From Arachnia propionica (GTDB taxonomy: Bacteria; Actinomycetota; Actinomycetes; Propionibacteriales; Propionibacteriaceae): a stretch of DNA of 64,000 nt. The stretch's first letter is position 1. Every line of letters begins with the position of its first letter. The notes under the pieces are model-generated. The model had not been told where the DNA came from and made no database searches. It worked only from the letters and a program-made list of their open reading frames with translations. The stretch is taken from contig NZ_RQYT01000002.1 in NCBI RefSeq assembly GCF_003932785.1, positions 121,170 to 185,169 on the forward strand, written 5' to 3'. This document shows, in pieces, positions 7,981-15,840 of the stretch. Both the position numbers and the translations under genes were made by a program.

Positions 7981-8299
7981 GTTCGACCTCCTCCCGTTGT
8001 TCGATCACGGACTTGAGTGTGGCCAACCGGTCCGGCCAGAAATCAGCCAGATAGGAACGGACGGCAGCCAAACCGTCGGTGTTGAGCGCGTACAGCCGAC
8101 GCGTGTGGTCCGCGGTGACGCTGGCCAGGCCCGCCCTGTGGAGGGTGCGCAGATGATGGGACGTGGTCTGTTGGGACAGGCCGACGGCCTCCGCGACGGC
8201 TCCCACCGGTTGAGGGCCCCCACGGATCACCCTGAGGATGGCCCGGCGGTTGCCGTCCGCCAGAGCACGGAAGGCCAGATCCATCTCCACTGCGGCCAT
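7973..8299 (-). CDS. ArsR-family transcriptional repressor
   Basis: The 108-residue winged-helix protein has the layout FRALADGNRRAILRVI, then GLSQQTTSHHLRTLHRAGLAS, which is the recognition helix of ArsR regulators. It then has a wing ending in RRLYALN. I see no cysteine cluster of the metal-sensing type, so it is more like the ArsR proteins paired with AHSA1 genes than a metalloregulator. It heads the operon arsR-SRPBCC-SnoaL-TfoX. A good ribosome binding site (AGGAGGT) lies eight bases before the ATG, and a dyad in the promoter spacer suggests autoregulation. Confidence 0.88.
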   Translation of the reverse strand: MAAVEMDLAFRALADGNRRAILRVIRGGPQPVGAVAEAVGLSQQTTSHHLRTLHRAGLASVTADHTRRLYALNTDGLAAVRSYLADFWPDRLATLKSVIEQREEVERG

Positions 8300-8324
8300 G
8301 CGGCACCTCCTGTTCGGGGCCCCA

Positions 8325-8353
8325 CGTTAACACAAACATTCATTTGTACTCAA
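8325..8353 (-). promoter_or_regulatory. Promoter with embedded dyad operator for the arsR-like operon
   Basis: On the minus strand TTGAGT (8348-8353) and TTAACG (8325-8330) are separated by exactly 17 bases, giving a plausible -35/-10 pair. The spacer is filled by ACAAATGAATGTTTGT (8332-8347), a dyad with five-base arms, which is where an ArsR repressor would block polymerase. The -10 is weak. Confidence 0.5.
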
Positions 8354-8395
8354 GGCCGTTTGAAGAGCGAATGGCTCCGGGTGGGGGCCCGAGGC

Positions 8396-9223
8396 TCAGC
8401 CGGCGACGGTCGCGCGGAGGTACTCCTGCCACCCCTCCCGGTCGGCGAGGGGCCGGGTGATACCGAGGGACTTCTGCACCGCCCTCAACGCGGTGCGGGT
8501 CTGGTCGTCCCACTGTCCCGTGATCTCGACCTGTGCTCCGTGGACGTGCTGGAGGCTGGCCTGGACCAGTTGGACCTGCACCCGGGAATCGGATGTGAAC
8601 ACAGTCGGTTCGTAGCCGTTCACGGAGTTGTCGACGTGGATGTGGTTGTCGTGGGCGCCGTCGTAGAGATAGGTCAGGGTGTGGGCGAAGCGGGCGTGCA
8701 GCGAGGCGGCCAGTCGCCAGTAGTTCCGCAGCTGATCCGCGGAACCGGGGCTCCACACGTCGTGGCGGCACGACACCTCTCCGTTGTCGTGAATGATCCG
8801 CCCGATGTCGAAGGCACGTCCGAGCTGATGGTAGGAACGGCACTTGTCGGTGAAGGCGCCGTAACTCCAGACCTCCCTCACCCCGCCGAATCCGCTCGCC
8901 TCGGCCCAGCCCTCGGCCCAGGCGTCCAGCCACTCGACGAAACGGGGTTCTGCCTGCATCGACACCAGGACGCCCTCGCTCTCATAGCCGAGGGCGGCGC
9001 CGCCCACCGTGGCGAACCTGTCGAGCGGCCCCGGCGTTCGGCACCCCTGGTCATCCGCTGGGGCAGGGGCGGCGGCGCCCGTGTCGGCGTTCCACCGGGA
9101 GGTGATGATCCGCTGCGCCAGCGCGACCCCTCCCCCAACGACCGCCACCGCCCCGGCTGCGACCACGAGTCGCCGCCGGACATACACGCCCCTGTCGGCG
9201 TTTCGGTTGAAGGACTCCCCCAT
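8396..9223 (-). CDS. Membrane-anchored extensin-like / M15-type peptidase-fold protein
   Basis: The start at 9223 gives 275 residues and places a single hydrophobic segment (VVAAGAVAVVGGGVALA) right after a short basic stretch, an anchor or uncleaved signal. Longer readings would cross the promoter. The outside domain carries SYHQLGRAFDIG and, some 70 residues later, HDNHIHVD. These histidine and aspartate motifs are the zinc ligands of extensin-like and VanY/M15 carboxypeptidases. A role in trimming peptidoglycan peptides is an inference. The C-terminal 80 residues look like a small binding domain (DDQTRTALRAVQKSLG resembles a peptidoglycan-binding repeat). Confidence 0.75.
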   Translation of the reverse strand: MGESFNRNADRGVYVRRRLVVAAGAVAVVGGGVALAQRIITSRWNADTGAAAPAPADDQGCRTPGPLDRFATVGGAALGYESEGVLVSMQAEPRFVEWLDAWAEGWAEASGFGGVREVWSYGAFTDKCRSYHQLGRAFDIGRIIHDNGEVSCRHDVWSPGSADQLRNYWRLAASLHARFAHTLTYLYDGAHDNHIHVDNSVNGYEPTVFTSDSRVQVQLVQASLQHVHGAQVEITGQWDDQTRTALRAVQKSLGITRPLADREGWQEYLRATVAG

Positions 9224-9231
9224 GGCGAGCG

Positions 9232-9260
9232 ATGCTAGGGCTCGGTTGGGGGTGTGACAA
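9232..9260 (-). promoter_or_regulatory. Promoter of the extensin-like gene, probably leaderless
   Basis: TTGTCA (9255-9260) and TAGCAT (9232-9237) on the minus strand are spaced 17 bases apart. The -10 box ends eight bases before the ATG at 9223, so transcription would begin at or just before the start codon. Confidence 0.6.
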
Positions 9261-9269
9261 AGTTGACAC

Positions 9270-10103
9270 ATGACAGTTGCCCTCATTGCCATCCCAGAGT
9301 TGCACGCCCTCCTCGCCACGGGTGGGACCACGGTCCTCGATGTCCGCTACTCCGGTCCCGGAAGCAGCGGAGGGCGCGAGGCGTATCTGGCGGGTCACAT
9401 CCCCGGGGCCGTCTTCGTGGACATGGACGACGAACTGGCCTCCCCAGCGGTCGGACCGGGCGGACGTCACCCGCTGCCGGATGCCCAGGACTTCCAGGAG
9501 GCGATGCGACGGGCCGGAGTGAGCAATGACCGGCCGGTGGTGATCTACGACGACTGGTTCTCCATCGCAGCCGCCCGGGCCTGGTGGCTGCTGCGACTCC
9601 ACGGACACCGACACGTCCGGGTGCTCGACGGGGGCTGGCGGGCATGGCAGGAGTCCTCGTCCCCGGTCGCCACCGGCGGCGAAGAGGTCTCCCCCGGCGA
9701 CTTCACGCCCGCTCGCACCGACGTCGAGGCCATCGACGCCGAGGGCGCGGCCCACCTCGCCGCTGGAGGGGTTCTGCTCGACGCCCGACCCGCCAACCGG
9801 TTCCGCGGGGAGGACGAGACCATCGATCCCATCGCGGGGCACATCCCCGGGGCCCGCTCGCTGCCCGCGCTGGAACTCGTCGACTCCTCGGGTCGCCTCC
9901 TCGCGCCCGACGTTTTGCGGCACCGGTTCGAAGCGGCCGGGGCCGTCGCGAATCGGGTCGGGGTCTACTGCGGTTCGGGCATCCAGGCCGCACACGTCGC
10001 CCTGGCAGCCACCGTCGCGGGACTCCCCACCCCGGCGGTCTACGCCGGGTCCTGGAGCGACTGGATCACCGATCCGTCGCGTCCCGTGGCGACGGGTGAG
10101 TGA
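9270..10103 (+). CDS. sseA: Thiosulfate/3-mercaptopyruvate sulfurtransferase
   Basis: The 277-residue protein has two rhodanese domains. The inactive N-terminal one carries VLDVRYSGPG and AGHIPGAVFVDMDDEL. The C-terminal one carries DARPANRFRG and AGHIPGARSLP, and ends with the catalytic loop CGSGIQA, the cysteine at about residue 234. A CG(S/T)G loop is usual for mercaptopyruvate-type enzymes. It transfers sulfane sulfur to cyanide or thiol acceptors in the cytoplasm. It diverges from the extensin-like gene with only 46 bases between starts. No ribosome binding site is visible before the ATG, so this transcript may be leaderless too. Confidence 0.9.
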   Translation: MTVALIAIPELHALLATGGTTVLDVRYSGPGSSGGREAYLAGHIPGAVFVDMDDELASPAVGPGGRHPLPDAQDFQEAMRRAGVSNDRPVVIYDDWFSIAAARAWWLLRLHGHRHVRVLDGGWRAWQESSSPVATGGEEVSPGDFTPARTDVEAIDAEGAAHLAAGGVLLDARPANRFRGEDETIDPIAGHIPGARSLPALELVDSSGRLLAPDVLRHRFEAAGAVANRVGVYCGSGIQAAHVALAATVAGLPTPAVYAGSWSDWITDPSRPVATGE

Positions 10104-10108
10104 CGAGC

Positions 10109-11446
10109 TCAGGAACGGTTCCTGTGCTTCTCCCGGGCCCGGATCTCGATGTGGACGGGTGAACCGACGAATCCGAAGTCCTCGCGTAGACGTCGTTCAA
10201 TGAACCGGACGTAGGTCTGGTCGAACTGGCCGCTGGTGAACAGGGCGAAGGTGGGCGGACAGTTCTGCGCCTGGGTCCCGAAGAGGATGCGCGGCTGCTT
10301 CCCGCCCCGGACAGGGTGGGGATGCGCGGCGGCCAGACGGCCGAGGAAGGCGTTGAGCCTGCCCGTCGAGATCCGGGTCTCCCATCCAGCGGCCGCCGCC
10401 TCGATGGCGCGACTGAGCTTGTCCACGTTGCGCCCGGTGAGGGCCGAGATGTTCACGGTCGGGGCCCAGGAGAACGCGACCAAATCACGTTCGATCTCCC
10501 GCTCCAGGTAGCGGCGGCGCTCCTCGTCGGTGAGATCCCACTTGTTGAAGGCGATGACCAGGGCGCGGCCGGTCTCCTCCACGTTGCCGAGAATCCTGAG
10601 GTCCTGGTCCGTCAACGGCTCGGAGGCGTCGATGACGACGACACAGACCTCGGCCCGTTCGATGGCGGTCTGGGTGCGCAGGCTCGCGTAGTACTCGTGG
10701 CCGGAGGCCTCCTTGACCCGACGCCGGATGCCTGCGGTGTCGATGAGCCGGTAGACCTGTCCCCCGACCTCGACGATCTCGTCCACCGGATCGACGGTGG
10801 TGCCGGAGACGTCGGAGACGACGACGCGTTGTTGGTTGGCGAGTTTGTTGAGCAGGGAGGACTTCCCGACGTTGGGTTTCCCGACGATCGCCACCCGACG
10901 GGGGCCGCCGATCTCCTCGAACCGCTCCGGCGGGGCATCCGGCAGGGCGTCGAGGATTGCGTCGAGGAGATCCCCGGAGCCGCGGCCGTGCATGGCCGAG
11001 ACCGGGTGGGGCTCACCGAGACCGAGGTTCCACATCGTGGCCGCCATCGCCTCATGACGCTGATCGTCCACCTTGTTGGCCGCCAGGATGACCGGCTTCC
11101 TCGAACGTCTGAGCACCTTGACCACGGCCTCGTCCTCGTCGAGGGTGCCGACGGTGGCGTCGACGACGAAGAGCACGGCGTCGGCCATGGAGATCGCCAA
11201 CTCGGCCTGCTCCGCGATCTGCTGCGCCATGCCCTTGGCGTCGGAGACCCAGCCGCCGGTGTCGACCAGCACGAACTCACGGCCGTTCCAGTTCGCGTCG
11301 TAGGAGACACGATCCCGGGTGACCCCGGGAACGTCCTGGACCACGGCCTCACGGCGTCCGAGGATGCGGTTGACCAGGGTGGACTTGCCGACGTTGGGTC
11401 GACCCACCACGGCCACCACCGGCTTGATCGTGGACTCCTCGCCCAT
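10109..11446 (-). CDS. der: Ribosome-assembly GTPase Der (EngA)
   Basis: The 445-residue protein has two tandem G domains, with P-loops GRPNVGKS at residues 15-22 and GKPNVGKS near 190. Each is followed by DTGG or DTAG and an NKVD or NKWD specificity motif. A KH-like C-terminal domain follows (about 355-440). Der is an essential GTPase that acts on the 50S ribosomal subunit. The start is fixed by an AGGAGG ribosome binding site just before the ATG. In many actinobacteria der follows cmk directly. Here a two-gene unit on the other strand and a YqfO-type gene lie between them. Confidence 0.97.
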   Translation of the reverse strand: MGEESTIKPVVAVVGRPNVGKSTLVNRILGRREAVVQDVPGVTRDRVSYDANWNGREFVLVDTGGWVSDAKGMAQQIAEQAELAISMADAVLFVVDATVGTLDEDEAVVKVLRRSRKPVILAANKVDDQRHEAMAATMWNLGLGEPHPVSAMHGRGSGDLLDAILDALPDAPPERFEEIGGPRRVAIVGKPNVGKSSLLNKLANQQRVVVSDVSGTTVDPVDEIVEVGGQVYRLIDTAGIRRRVKEASGHEYYASLRTQTAIERAEVCVVVIDASEPLTDQDLRILGNVEETGRALVIAFNKWDLTDEERRRYLEREIERDLVAFSWAPTVNISALTGRNVDKLSRAIEAAAAGWETRISTGRLNAFLGRLAAAHPHPVRGGKQPRILFGTQAQNCPPTFALFTSGQFDQTYVRFIERRLREDFGFVGSPVHIEIRAREKHRNRS

Positions 11447-11476
11447 GGGCCCTCCTGCCTCGAGAATCAGCGCGTC

Positions 11477-11482
11477 ATCTTA
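11477..11482 (-). promoter_or_regulatory. Candidate -10 box of der
   Basis: TAAGAT on the minus strand fits TANNNT and would start transcription about 25 bases before the der ATG, leaving room for its AGGAGG ribosome binding site. The -35 is not convincing. Confidence 0.4.
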
Positions 11483-11520
11483 CCGGACCCCGCGGCTGGC
11501 ACCGTGAGCCAGCGCGCCCA

Positions 11521-11558
11521 ATCGATTGATGCTCGAGAGATATCGAGCGATAATCGAT
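11521..11558 (+). promoter_or_regulatory. Leaderless promoter overlapped by a nested dyad (putative XRE operator)
   Basis: TTGATG (11526-11531) and GATAAT (11549-11554) are 17 bases apart. The -10 box ends six bases before the ATG at 11561. The same stretch is a dyad about 11539.5: ATCGAT at both ends (11521 and 11553) and GCTCGA/TCGAGC inside (11531 and 11543) share one centre. A repressor bound there would cover both promoter boxes. The XRE protein encoded two genes on is the obvious candidate. Confidence 0.6.
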
Positions 11559-11560
11559 GC

Positions 11561-12037
11561 ATGTCTCGCTTCATCATCGTCGCCCTGCGCGTCGTGCTGC
11601 TCCTCCTCGTCCTGGCAGTGATCGCAGTCCAGAGCCTGCTGGTCCCGCTGGTGGCCTCGGAGGTCGTGGCCATGTACCCGGAGGTCTCCCACCTCCAGTG
11701 GCCCTACATCCTCATCACCGATCTGGTGCTGGCCTGCTTCCTCCCCGCGGCCCTGGCGGTCTGGGTGCTCCTGGGTTTCGTTGCCCGCCGGGACACCTTC
11801 ACGCCGCAGGCTGTCGGATGGGTGGACCTCATCATCGGGTCCGCCACTGCCGCGATGCTGCTGGCTCTCGGGGGCGCACTGCATCTGGCGTGGTTGGGTA
11901 TCGGCGGACCACCGGTTCTCCTCGTGACCGCGGGTTCGCTGCTGCTCGGACCCGGATTCATCCTTCTCATGCTGGTGCTGCGTGGGCTGCTGCGTGACGC
12001 CACCGCCCTGCGCTCCGAACTCTCGGAGGTGATCTGA
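11561..12037 (+). CDS. DUF2975-type four-helix membrane protein
   Basis: The 158-residue protein has four hydrophobic segments (about residues 5-30, 50-72, 85-108 and 118-140) and a short charged tail. The overall form, and the one-base TGATG overlap with a small YozG-like HTH gene, match the DUF2975/XRE pairs common in Gram-positive bacteria. The function of DUF2975 is unknown. It has no homology that suggests transport. The start at 11561 is chosen because a promoter lies immediately upstream and the hydrophobic N-terminus begins there. The pair is transcribed against the surrounding genes. Confidence 0.75.
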   Translation: MSRFIIVALRVVLLLLVLAVIAVQSLLVPLVASEVVAMYPEVSHLQWPYILITDLVLACFLPAALAVWVLLGFVARRDTFTPQAVGWVDLIIGSATAAMLLALGGALHLAWLGIGGPPVLLVTAGSLLLGPGFILLMLVLRGLLRDATALRSELSEVI

Positions 12038-12252
12038 TGCCGATCCGAGTCGACCTGGACGTATTGCTCGCTCAACGGAAACTCAGCGTCGGGGAGTTCG
12101 CGGCCGCGGTCGGCATCTCTCCGGCCAACGTCGCGGTGCTCAAGAACGGTCGCGCCAGGGCCATCCGGTTCTCCACCCTCGAGGCGATCTGTCGCGTCCT
12201 CGAGTGCCAGCCGGGCGACATCCTTCGTCACGAACCTTCTGGATCCACCTGA
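12037..12252 (+). CDS. Small XRE-family HTH regulator (YozG-like)
   Basis: The 71-residue protein is almost entirely one Cro/C1-type HTH domain: LLAQRKLSVGEFAAAVGISPANVAVLKNGRARAIRFSTLEAICRVLECQPGDIL. This is the short YozG-like type that usually accompanies a DUF2975 membrane protein. The two genes overlap by one base, so they are co-translated. It probably regulates its own promoter through the dyad at 11521-11558. That is inferred from position. Its 3' end overlaps the opposed YqfO-type gene by 25 bases. Confidence 0.85.
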   Translation: MPIRVDLDVLLAQRKLSVGEFAAAVGISPANVAVLKNGRARAIRFSTLEAICRVLECQPGDILRHEPSGST

Positions 12253-12563
12253 TTGGTCAGGACGTGGAAGGCCGGTTCCTCGTACGGGTGGGCACTGCGC
12301 AGCGCCTCGATCACCGTCCTGCGCAACCGGCGGGGGAAGGTGAGCTCCACCCGGTTCTCCTGCACGTGGGTGACCTCCCCCACCTCGCCGATGGCCGGGC
12401 GCGCGCCGGCGAGGGGACGGAACTGTCCGGTGCCGGTGCTGATGAAGGCACACGAGTCGTACTCCCCGATCGCCCCGGCGCCAACGGCGAACAGTGCCGC
12501 CAGGACGCGGTCGGTGTCGGCGACTGGAACGTAGAACACGAGAACGTCGAGCGGCTCAGGCAC
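12228..12563 (-). CDS. YqfO03-family (NIF3-associated domain) protein
   Basis: The 111-residue protein matches the small CutA-like domain found inserted in NIF3/YqfO proteins and also alone (COG3323). The signs are VGAGAIGEYDSCAFISTGTG, QFRPLAGARPAIGEVG and HPYEEPAFHV. The biochemical role is unknown. NIF3 proteins bind two metal ions, but this piece lacks the metal site. The gene begins inside the end of cmk (eight-base overlap), so it belongs to the trmI-tyrA-cmk operon as its last member. Confidence 0.85.
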   Translation of the reverse strand: MPEPLDVLVFYVPVADTDRVLAALFAVGAGAIGEYDSCAFISTGTGQFRPLAGARPAIGEVGEVTHVQENRVELTFPRRLRRTVIEALRSAHPYEEPAFHVLTNQVDPEGS

Positions 12564-13212
12564 GGCGGCCCACCAACTTCAGCACCGCCTCGACGACCTC
12601 CTCGAGGCTGAGGTTCGTCGAGTCGATGGTGACGACGCCGTCGGCCGCCACCGTGAAGTTGGACACGGTGGCATCGTCCCGGTCCCGGCGCAGGATGGAG
12701 TCCGAGACCGTGGTGTGGTCGACCCCGTCGAGTTCCGCCGCACGACGTGCCACCCGCGCCTCGGGGTCGGCCGTCAGCAGGACCCGCACCTCCGCGTCGG
12801 GGGCGACGACGGTGGTGATGTCCCGGCCCTCCACCACGATCCGGCGGTGATGGGTCGCGATGATCTCCCGCATCCGTGAGATCAGATTCGCGCGCACCTC
12901 GGGCACGGTCGCCACGATGGAGACCACCGCGGACACCCGGGGTTCACGGATCGCGGACGTGACGTCGTGGCCGTTGATCTCCACCCGCGGGGCGTCGGGG
13001 TCGGTCGAGATGTGCAGCTTCGCCCGCAGCGTCAGGTCGACGATCCCAACGGTGTCGCTCGCCTCGAGACCCTGCCGCAGGAACTCGCAGGCCACGGCCC
13101 GGTACATGGCGCCGGTGTCGAGATGGGCAAGATCGAGACGGCGAGCCAGCAGCTTCGCGGTCGACGACTTCCCGACGCCGCTGGGGCCGTCCAGCGCGAT
13201 GATGAGTCCCAT
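12556..13212 (-). CDS. cmk: Cytidylate kinase
   Basis: The 218-residue enzyme phosphorylates CMP and dCMP. The P-loop GPSGVGKS is at residues 9-16. DTGAMYRA (about residue 36) is the CMP-binding segment and IVVEGRDITTVV (about 127) is the typical cmk motif. The lid region RRAAEL and the later RDRDDATV are also conserved. The start at 13212 is fixed by ATGA overlap with the tyrA stop. The frame stays open upstream, but that part is the shadow of tyrA. Confidence 0.96.
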   Translation of the reverse strand: MGLIIALDGPSGVGKSSTAKLLARRLDLAHLDTGAMYRAVACEFLRQGLEASDTVGIVDLTLRAKLHISTDPDAPRVEINGHDVTSAIREPRVSAVVSIVATVPEVRANLISRMREIIATHHRRIVVEGRDITTVVAPDAEVRVLLTADPEARVARRAAELDGVDHTTVSDSILRRDRDDATVSNFTVAADGVVTIDSTNLSLEEVVEAVLKLVGRRA

Positions 13213-14273
13213 CACAGTCCTTCCCGATCCAGCCAGGCCCGCCAGCCCCGCTCCTCCAAGTCTGCCCGGAACCGCTCCGCCTGGGGGCGCTCCACCGAGA
13301 TGGAGAGGTAACCGACCTCGCGCACTGTGTCGTGGGTGAGTTCGAAGTCCTCGACGTTGAACCCGAAATCGCCGACGTCGTTGAACAACCGGGTGAGCGC
13401 CCGGGGCTCGTCGGGGATCTCGACGGTGACGACGGCCAGATCGAGGGGCTCCTGCCCGTGCTTGCCGCGCAGCGCCTGTGCCCCGTGCTGCCCGAGCCGG
13501 AGGAAGGCCTCCAAGGGCTCCCCCTGGTCCAGCACCCCGATGAGGTAGGCCAGGTCCCCGGCCACCTCCGTCAGCTCCTTGCGAATGGCTTCGGCGTTGG
13601 TGGTGATGATCTGCCGCCACAGGGCGGGATCCGACCCGGCGATGCGGGTGACGTCCCGGATCCCCTGCCCGGCCAGCTGCAGGTTCTCCCCCGGCACCCC
13701 CCTCAGGTGCGAGGCCGTGAGGATGCTCATGAGGTGGGGAACGTGGCTGACCTGGGCGACCGCCTCGTCGTGGCAGGCCGCGTCGAGTTCGACCAGTCGG
13801 GCCCCGACGGAGCGGGCCAGACCGCGGATGGTCTCGACCGCCTCGTCGGTGTTCCCCGCCTGGGCGGTGATGACCCAGGTCCGGCCCTCGAACAGGGCCG
13901 CCGTGGCGGTGAGGGGGCCGCTGAACTGGGAACCCGCCATCGGGTGGCTCGGCACGTACCGGCTCGCGTGCTCGGAGCCCTCGGCGACGGCGTCGATGAT
14001 GGACGCCTTGACCGAACCGACGTCGGTGACCACCGCCTCCGGGAATCGTGCCAGGCAGTGGATGACGACATCCGCGACGCTCGCCGGCGGGGTGGCGACG
14101 ACCACCACGTCGAGGGCGTCCTCTCCTCGGTAGACCTGCCCGGCGCCGAGCCCCGCCGCGACCCTGGCATGGGACGGATTGAGATCCTCGAGCAGCACCT
14201 CGTGACCGGCACGCACCAGCGCCAGCCCCAGGGAGGAGCCGACGAGACCGGCCCCGACCACCAGGATCCGCAT
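13212..14273 (-). CDS. tyrA: Prephenate dehydrogenase with ACT domain
   Basis: The 353-residue enzyme converts prephenate to 4-hydroxyphenylpyruvate in tyrosine synthesis. It starts with a Rossmann fold (GAGLVG at residues 7-12). The active-site segment SHPMAGSQFSGP lies near residue 113. The helical dimerisation domain follows, and from about residue 276 an ACT domain (VTVEIPDEPRALTRLFNDVG) probably senses tyrosine. The start overlaps the stop of trmI (ATGA), and its own stop overlaps the cmk start, so the trio is coupled. Length is normal for the ACT-bearing actinobacterial form. Confidence 0.93.
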   Translation of the reverse strand: MRILVVGAGLVGSSLGLALVRAGHEVLLEDLNPSHARVAAGLGAGQVYRGEDALDVVVVATPPASVADVVIHCLARFPEAVVTDVGSVKASIIDAVAEGSEHASRYVPSHPMAGSQFSGPLTATAALFEGRTWVITAQAGNTDEAVETIRGLARSVGARLVELDAACHDEAVAQVSHVPHLMSILTASHLRGVPGENLQLAGQGIRDVTRIAGSDPALWRQIITTNAEAIRKELTEVAGDLAYLIGVLDQGEPLEAFLRLGQHGAQALRGKHGQEPLDLAVVTVEIPDEPRALTRLFNDVGDFGFNVEDFELTHDTVREVGYLSISVERPQAERFRADLEERGWRAWLDREGL

Positions 14274-15172
14274 CACGTGGTCTCCGGCATGTTGAGCGGA
14301 CGCGGTCCCTGGTAGTCGGGGCCGTACGCGCCGGGGGCGGGTCGACGCTTGCGCACCGGCGCGGTCACGCCGGGGGCCAGCCGACGGGAGTGCACGAGGA
14401 AGCCGGTGTGCGCGGAGGTGCCGTGCCCCGGGCGGATGGCCAACCCCTCCGCGTGCCAGTCCCGCACCAGCGTCTCGGTGGCCTTGGGTTCGGTGAACCC
14501 GCCGTGCGCGCGGAAGGTGTCCATGACCCGACCCAGCTGGGTGGCGGTCGCGACGTAGCAGCAGATGATCCCGCCGGGGATGAGTCGCTCCCCCACCGCC
14601 TCGATGCACTCCCATGGGGCCAGCATGTCGAGCACGGCCCGGTCGATCGGTTCGTCGTCGATCACCTCGACGAGGTCACCCACCGTGAGTTCCCAGGCCG
14701 GGTGGGGTCCGTTGAGGAAGTTCTCGACGTTGGTGCGGGCCACGTCGGCGAACTGCTGTCGACGCTCGTAGCTGTGCAGCCTCCCCTCCGGGCCGATGGC
14801 GCGGAGCAGGGCCAGGGAGAGCGCGCCGGAGCCCACCCCGGCCTCGAGGACCCTGGCGCCCGGGAAGATGTCGGTCCACATGACGATCTGGGCCGCGTCC
14901 TTCGGGTAGATGACCGCGGCGTCGCGGGGCATGGAGACCATGAACTCGTTCAGCACGGGACGCAGCACGAGGTACTCCACTCCACCGACCGAACGCACCG
15001 TCACCCCCTCGGGGCCCCCGATGAGTTCATCGTGACTCACAGCGCCCTTCGTGGTGTGCCACACGGCCCCGGCCCTGAGGACGATGGATTTGCGCCGCCC
15101 CTTCGGGTCGGTGAGGGTGACGCGTTCCCCCTCGACCAGGTTGCCGGTACGGACCCCGGACAGGTTCACCAT
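14273..15172 (-). CDS. trmI: tRNA (adenine-58-N1)-methyltransferase
   Basis: The 299-residue protein has the TrmI N-terminal beta domain (GERVTLTDPKGRRKSIVLR). A class I methyltransferase domain follows, with the SAM motif LEAGVGSGALSLALL near residue 109 and YERRQQFADVARTNV after it. DMLAPWECIEAV is the conserved catalytic-side motif. It makes m1A58 in the T loop of tRNAs. Such enzymes are typical of actinobacteria and archaea. The gene overlaps the HAD phosphatase gene by seven bases. In mycobacteria trmI lies near metH and a PAC2 gene, as in this window. Confidence 0.93.
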   Translation of the reverse strand: MVNLSGVRTGNLVEGERVTLTDPKGRRKSIVLRAGAVWHTTKGAVSHDELIGGPEGVTVRSVGGVEYLVLRPVLNEFMVSMPRDAAVIYPKDAAQIVMWTDIFPGARVLEAGVGSGALSLALLRAIGPEGRLHSYERRQQFADVARTNVENFLNGPHPAWELTVGDLVEVIDDEPIDRAVLDMLAPWECIEAVGERLIPGGIICCYVATATQLGRVMDTFRAHGGFTEPKATETLVRDWHAEGLAIRPGHGTSAHTGFLVHSRRLAPGVTAPVRKRRPAPGAYGPDYQGPRPLNMPETT

Positions 15173-15834
15173 TGGCTCCTCCAGATCTCGGTGAGGTCAT
15201 CCCAGGTCAGCCCGACGAGCCCACCGTGGCGAATCACACGCCGGGGGGCGGGGTCGACGGGGATGAGGGACGGGACGGCGAGGACGGCCGCCCCTGCTGC
15301 GAGTCCCGCAGCGGTGCCGGGGACGGAGTCCTCGAGGATGAGCACCTCCTCGGGCGTCACCCCGAGACGTTGCATCGCGAGGAGGTAGCCCTCCGGGTCG
15401 GGCTTGGTCCGGCTCACGTCGTCGCTGTCGATGACGAACTCGAACTGGGGCAGCGCGGTGGCCACCACCTCCATGATGCGTTTGGCGCTGGCGGTGACGA
15501 GGGCACAGCGCACACCGTGCTGGTTGAGTTCGGTCAGCAGTTCCCGAGCGCCGGGCAGCCACGGGATCTCCCCCGCCGCGAAGCGGGAACAGATCCGCAC
15601 ATGGAGTTCCTCGTAGATCTCCTCGGCTGACATGGCACCGTCGAGGGCCTCCGCCATGAGCCCTGCGGTTCGGACGACGGGCTGGCCACAGTGGTCGTGG
15701 TACCACTCCTCGGGCATGCGGACACCGTAGCGTTCCATGATGTCGCGTTCGTGCTCGGTCCACATGGGCTCCGAGTCGACCAGGGTGCCGTCGAAGTCCC
15801 ACAGGACGGCCTTGGGGCGATCCAGCTCAGTCAT
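15166..15834 (-). CDS. HAD-superfamily phosphatase
   Basis: The 222-residue protein is a subfamily I HAD hydrolase. The nucleophile motif DFDGTLVDSEP begins at residue 13. A helical cap follows, then VTASAKR (motif II), KPDPEGYLLAMQRLG (motif III lysine) and ILEDSVPGTAAGLAAG (motif IV). It resembles phosphoglycolate and beta-phosphoglucomutase-like enzymes, but the substrate cannot be read from the sequence. It lies six bases after metH and overlaps trmI. The metH-HAD order recurs in actinobacteria. Confidence 0.88.
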   Translation of the reverse strand: MTELDRPKAVLWDFDGTLVDSEPMWTEHERDIMERYGVRMPEEWYHDHCGQPVVRTAGLMAEALDGAMSAEEIYEELHVRICSRFAAGEIPWLPGARELLTELNQHGVRCALVTASAKRIMEVVATALPQFEFVIDSDDVSRTKPDPEGYLLAMQRLGVTPEEVLILEDSVPGTAAGLAAGAAVLAVPSLIPVDPAPRRVIRHGGLVGLTWDDLTEIWRSQW

Positions 15835-15840
15835 CGGTTC

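Noticed and set aside
9263..9268. TTGACA as -35 of the rhodanese gene
   Set aside because: It ends one base before the ATG, so it cannot serve that gene.
10316..11560. Upstream extension of the DUF2975 gene
   Set aside because: It is antisense to der. The hydrophobic protein starts at 11561 right after a promoter.
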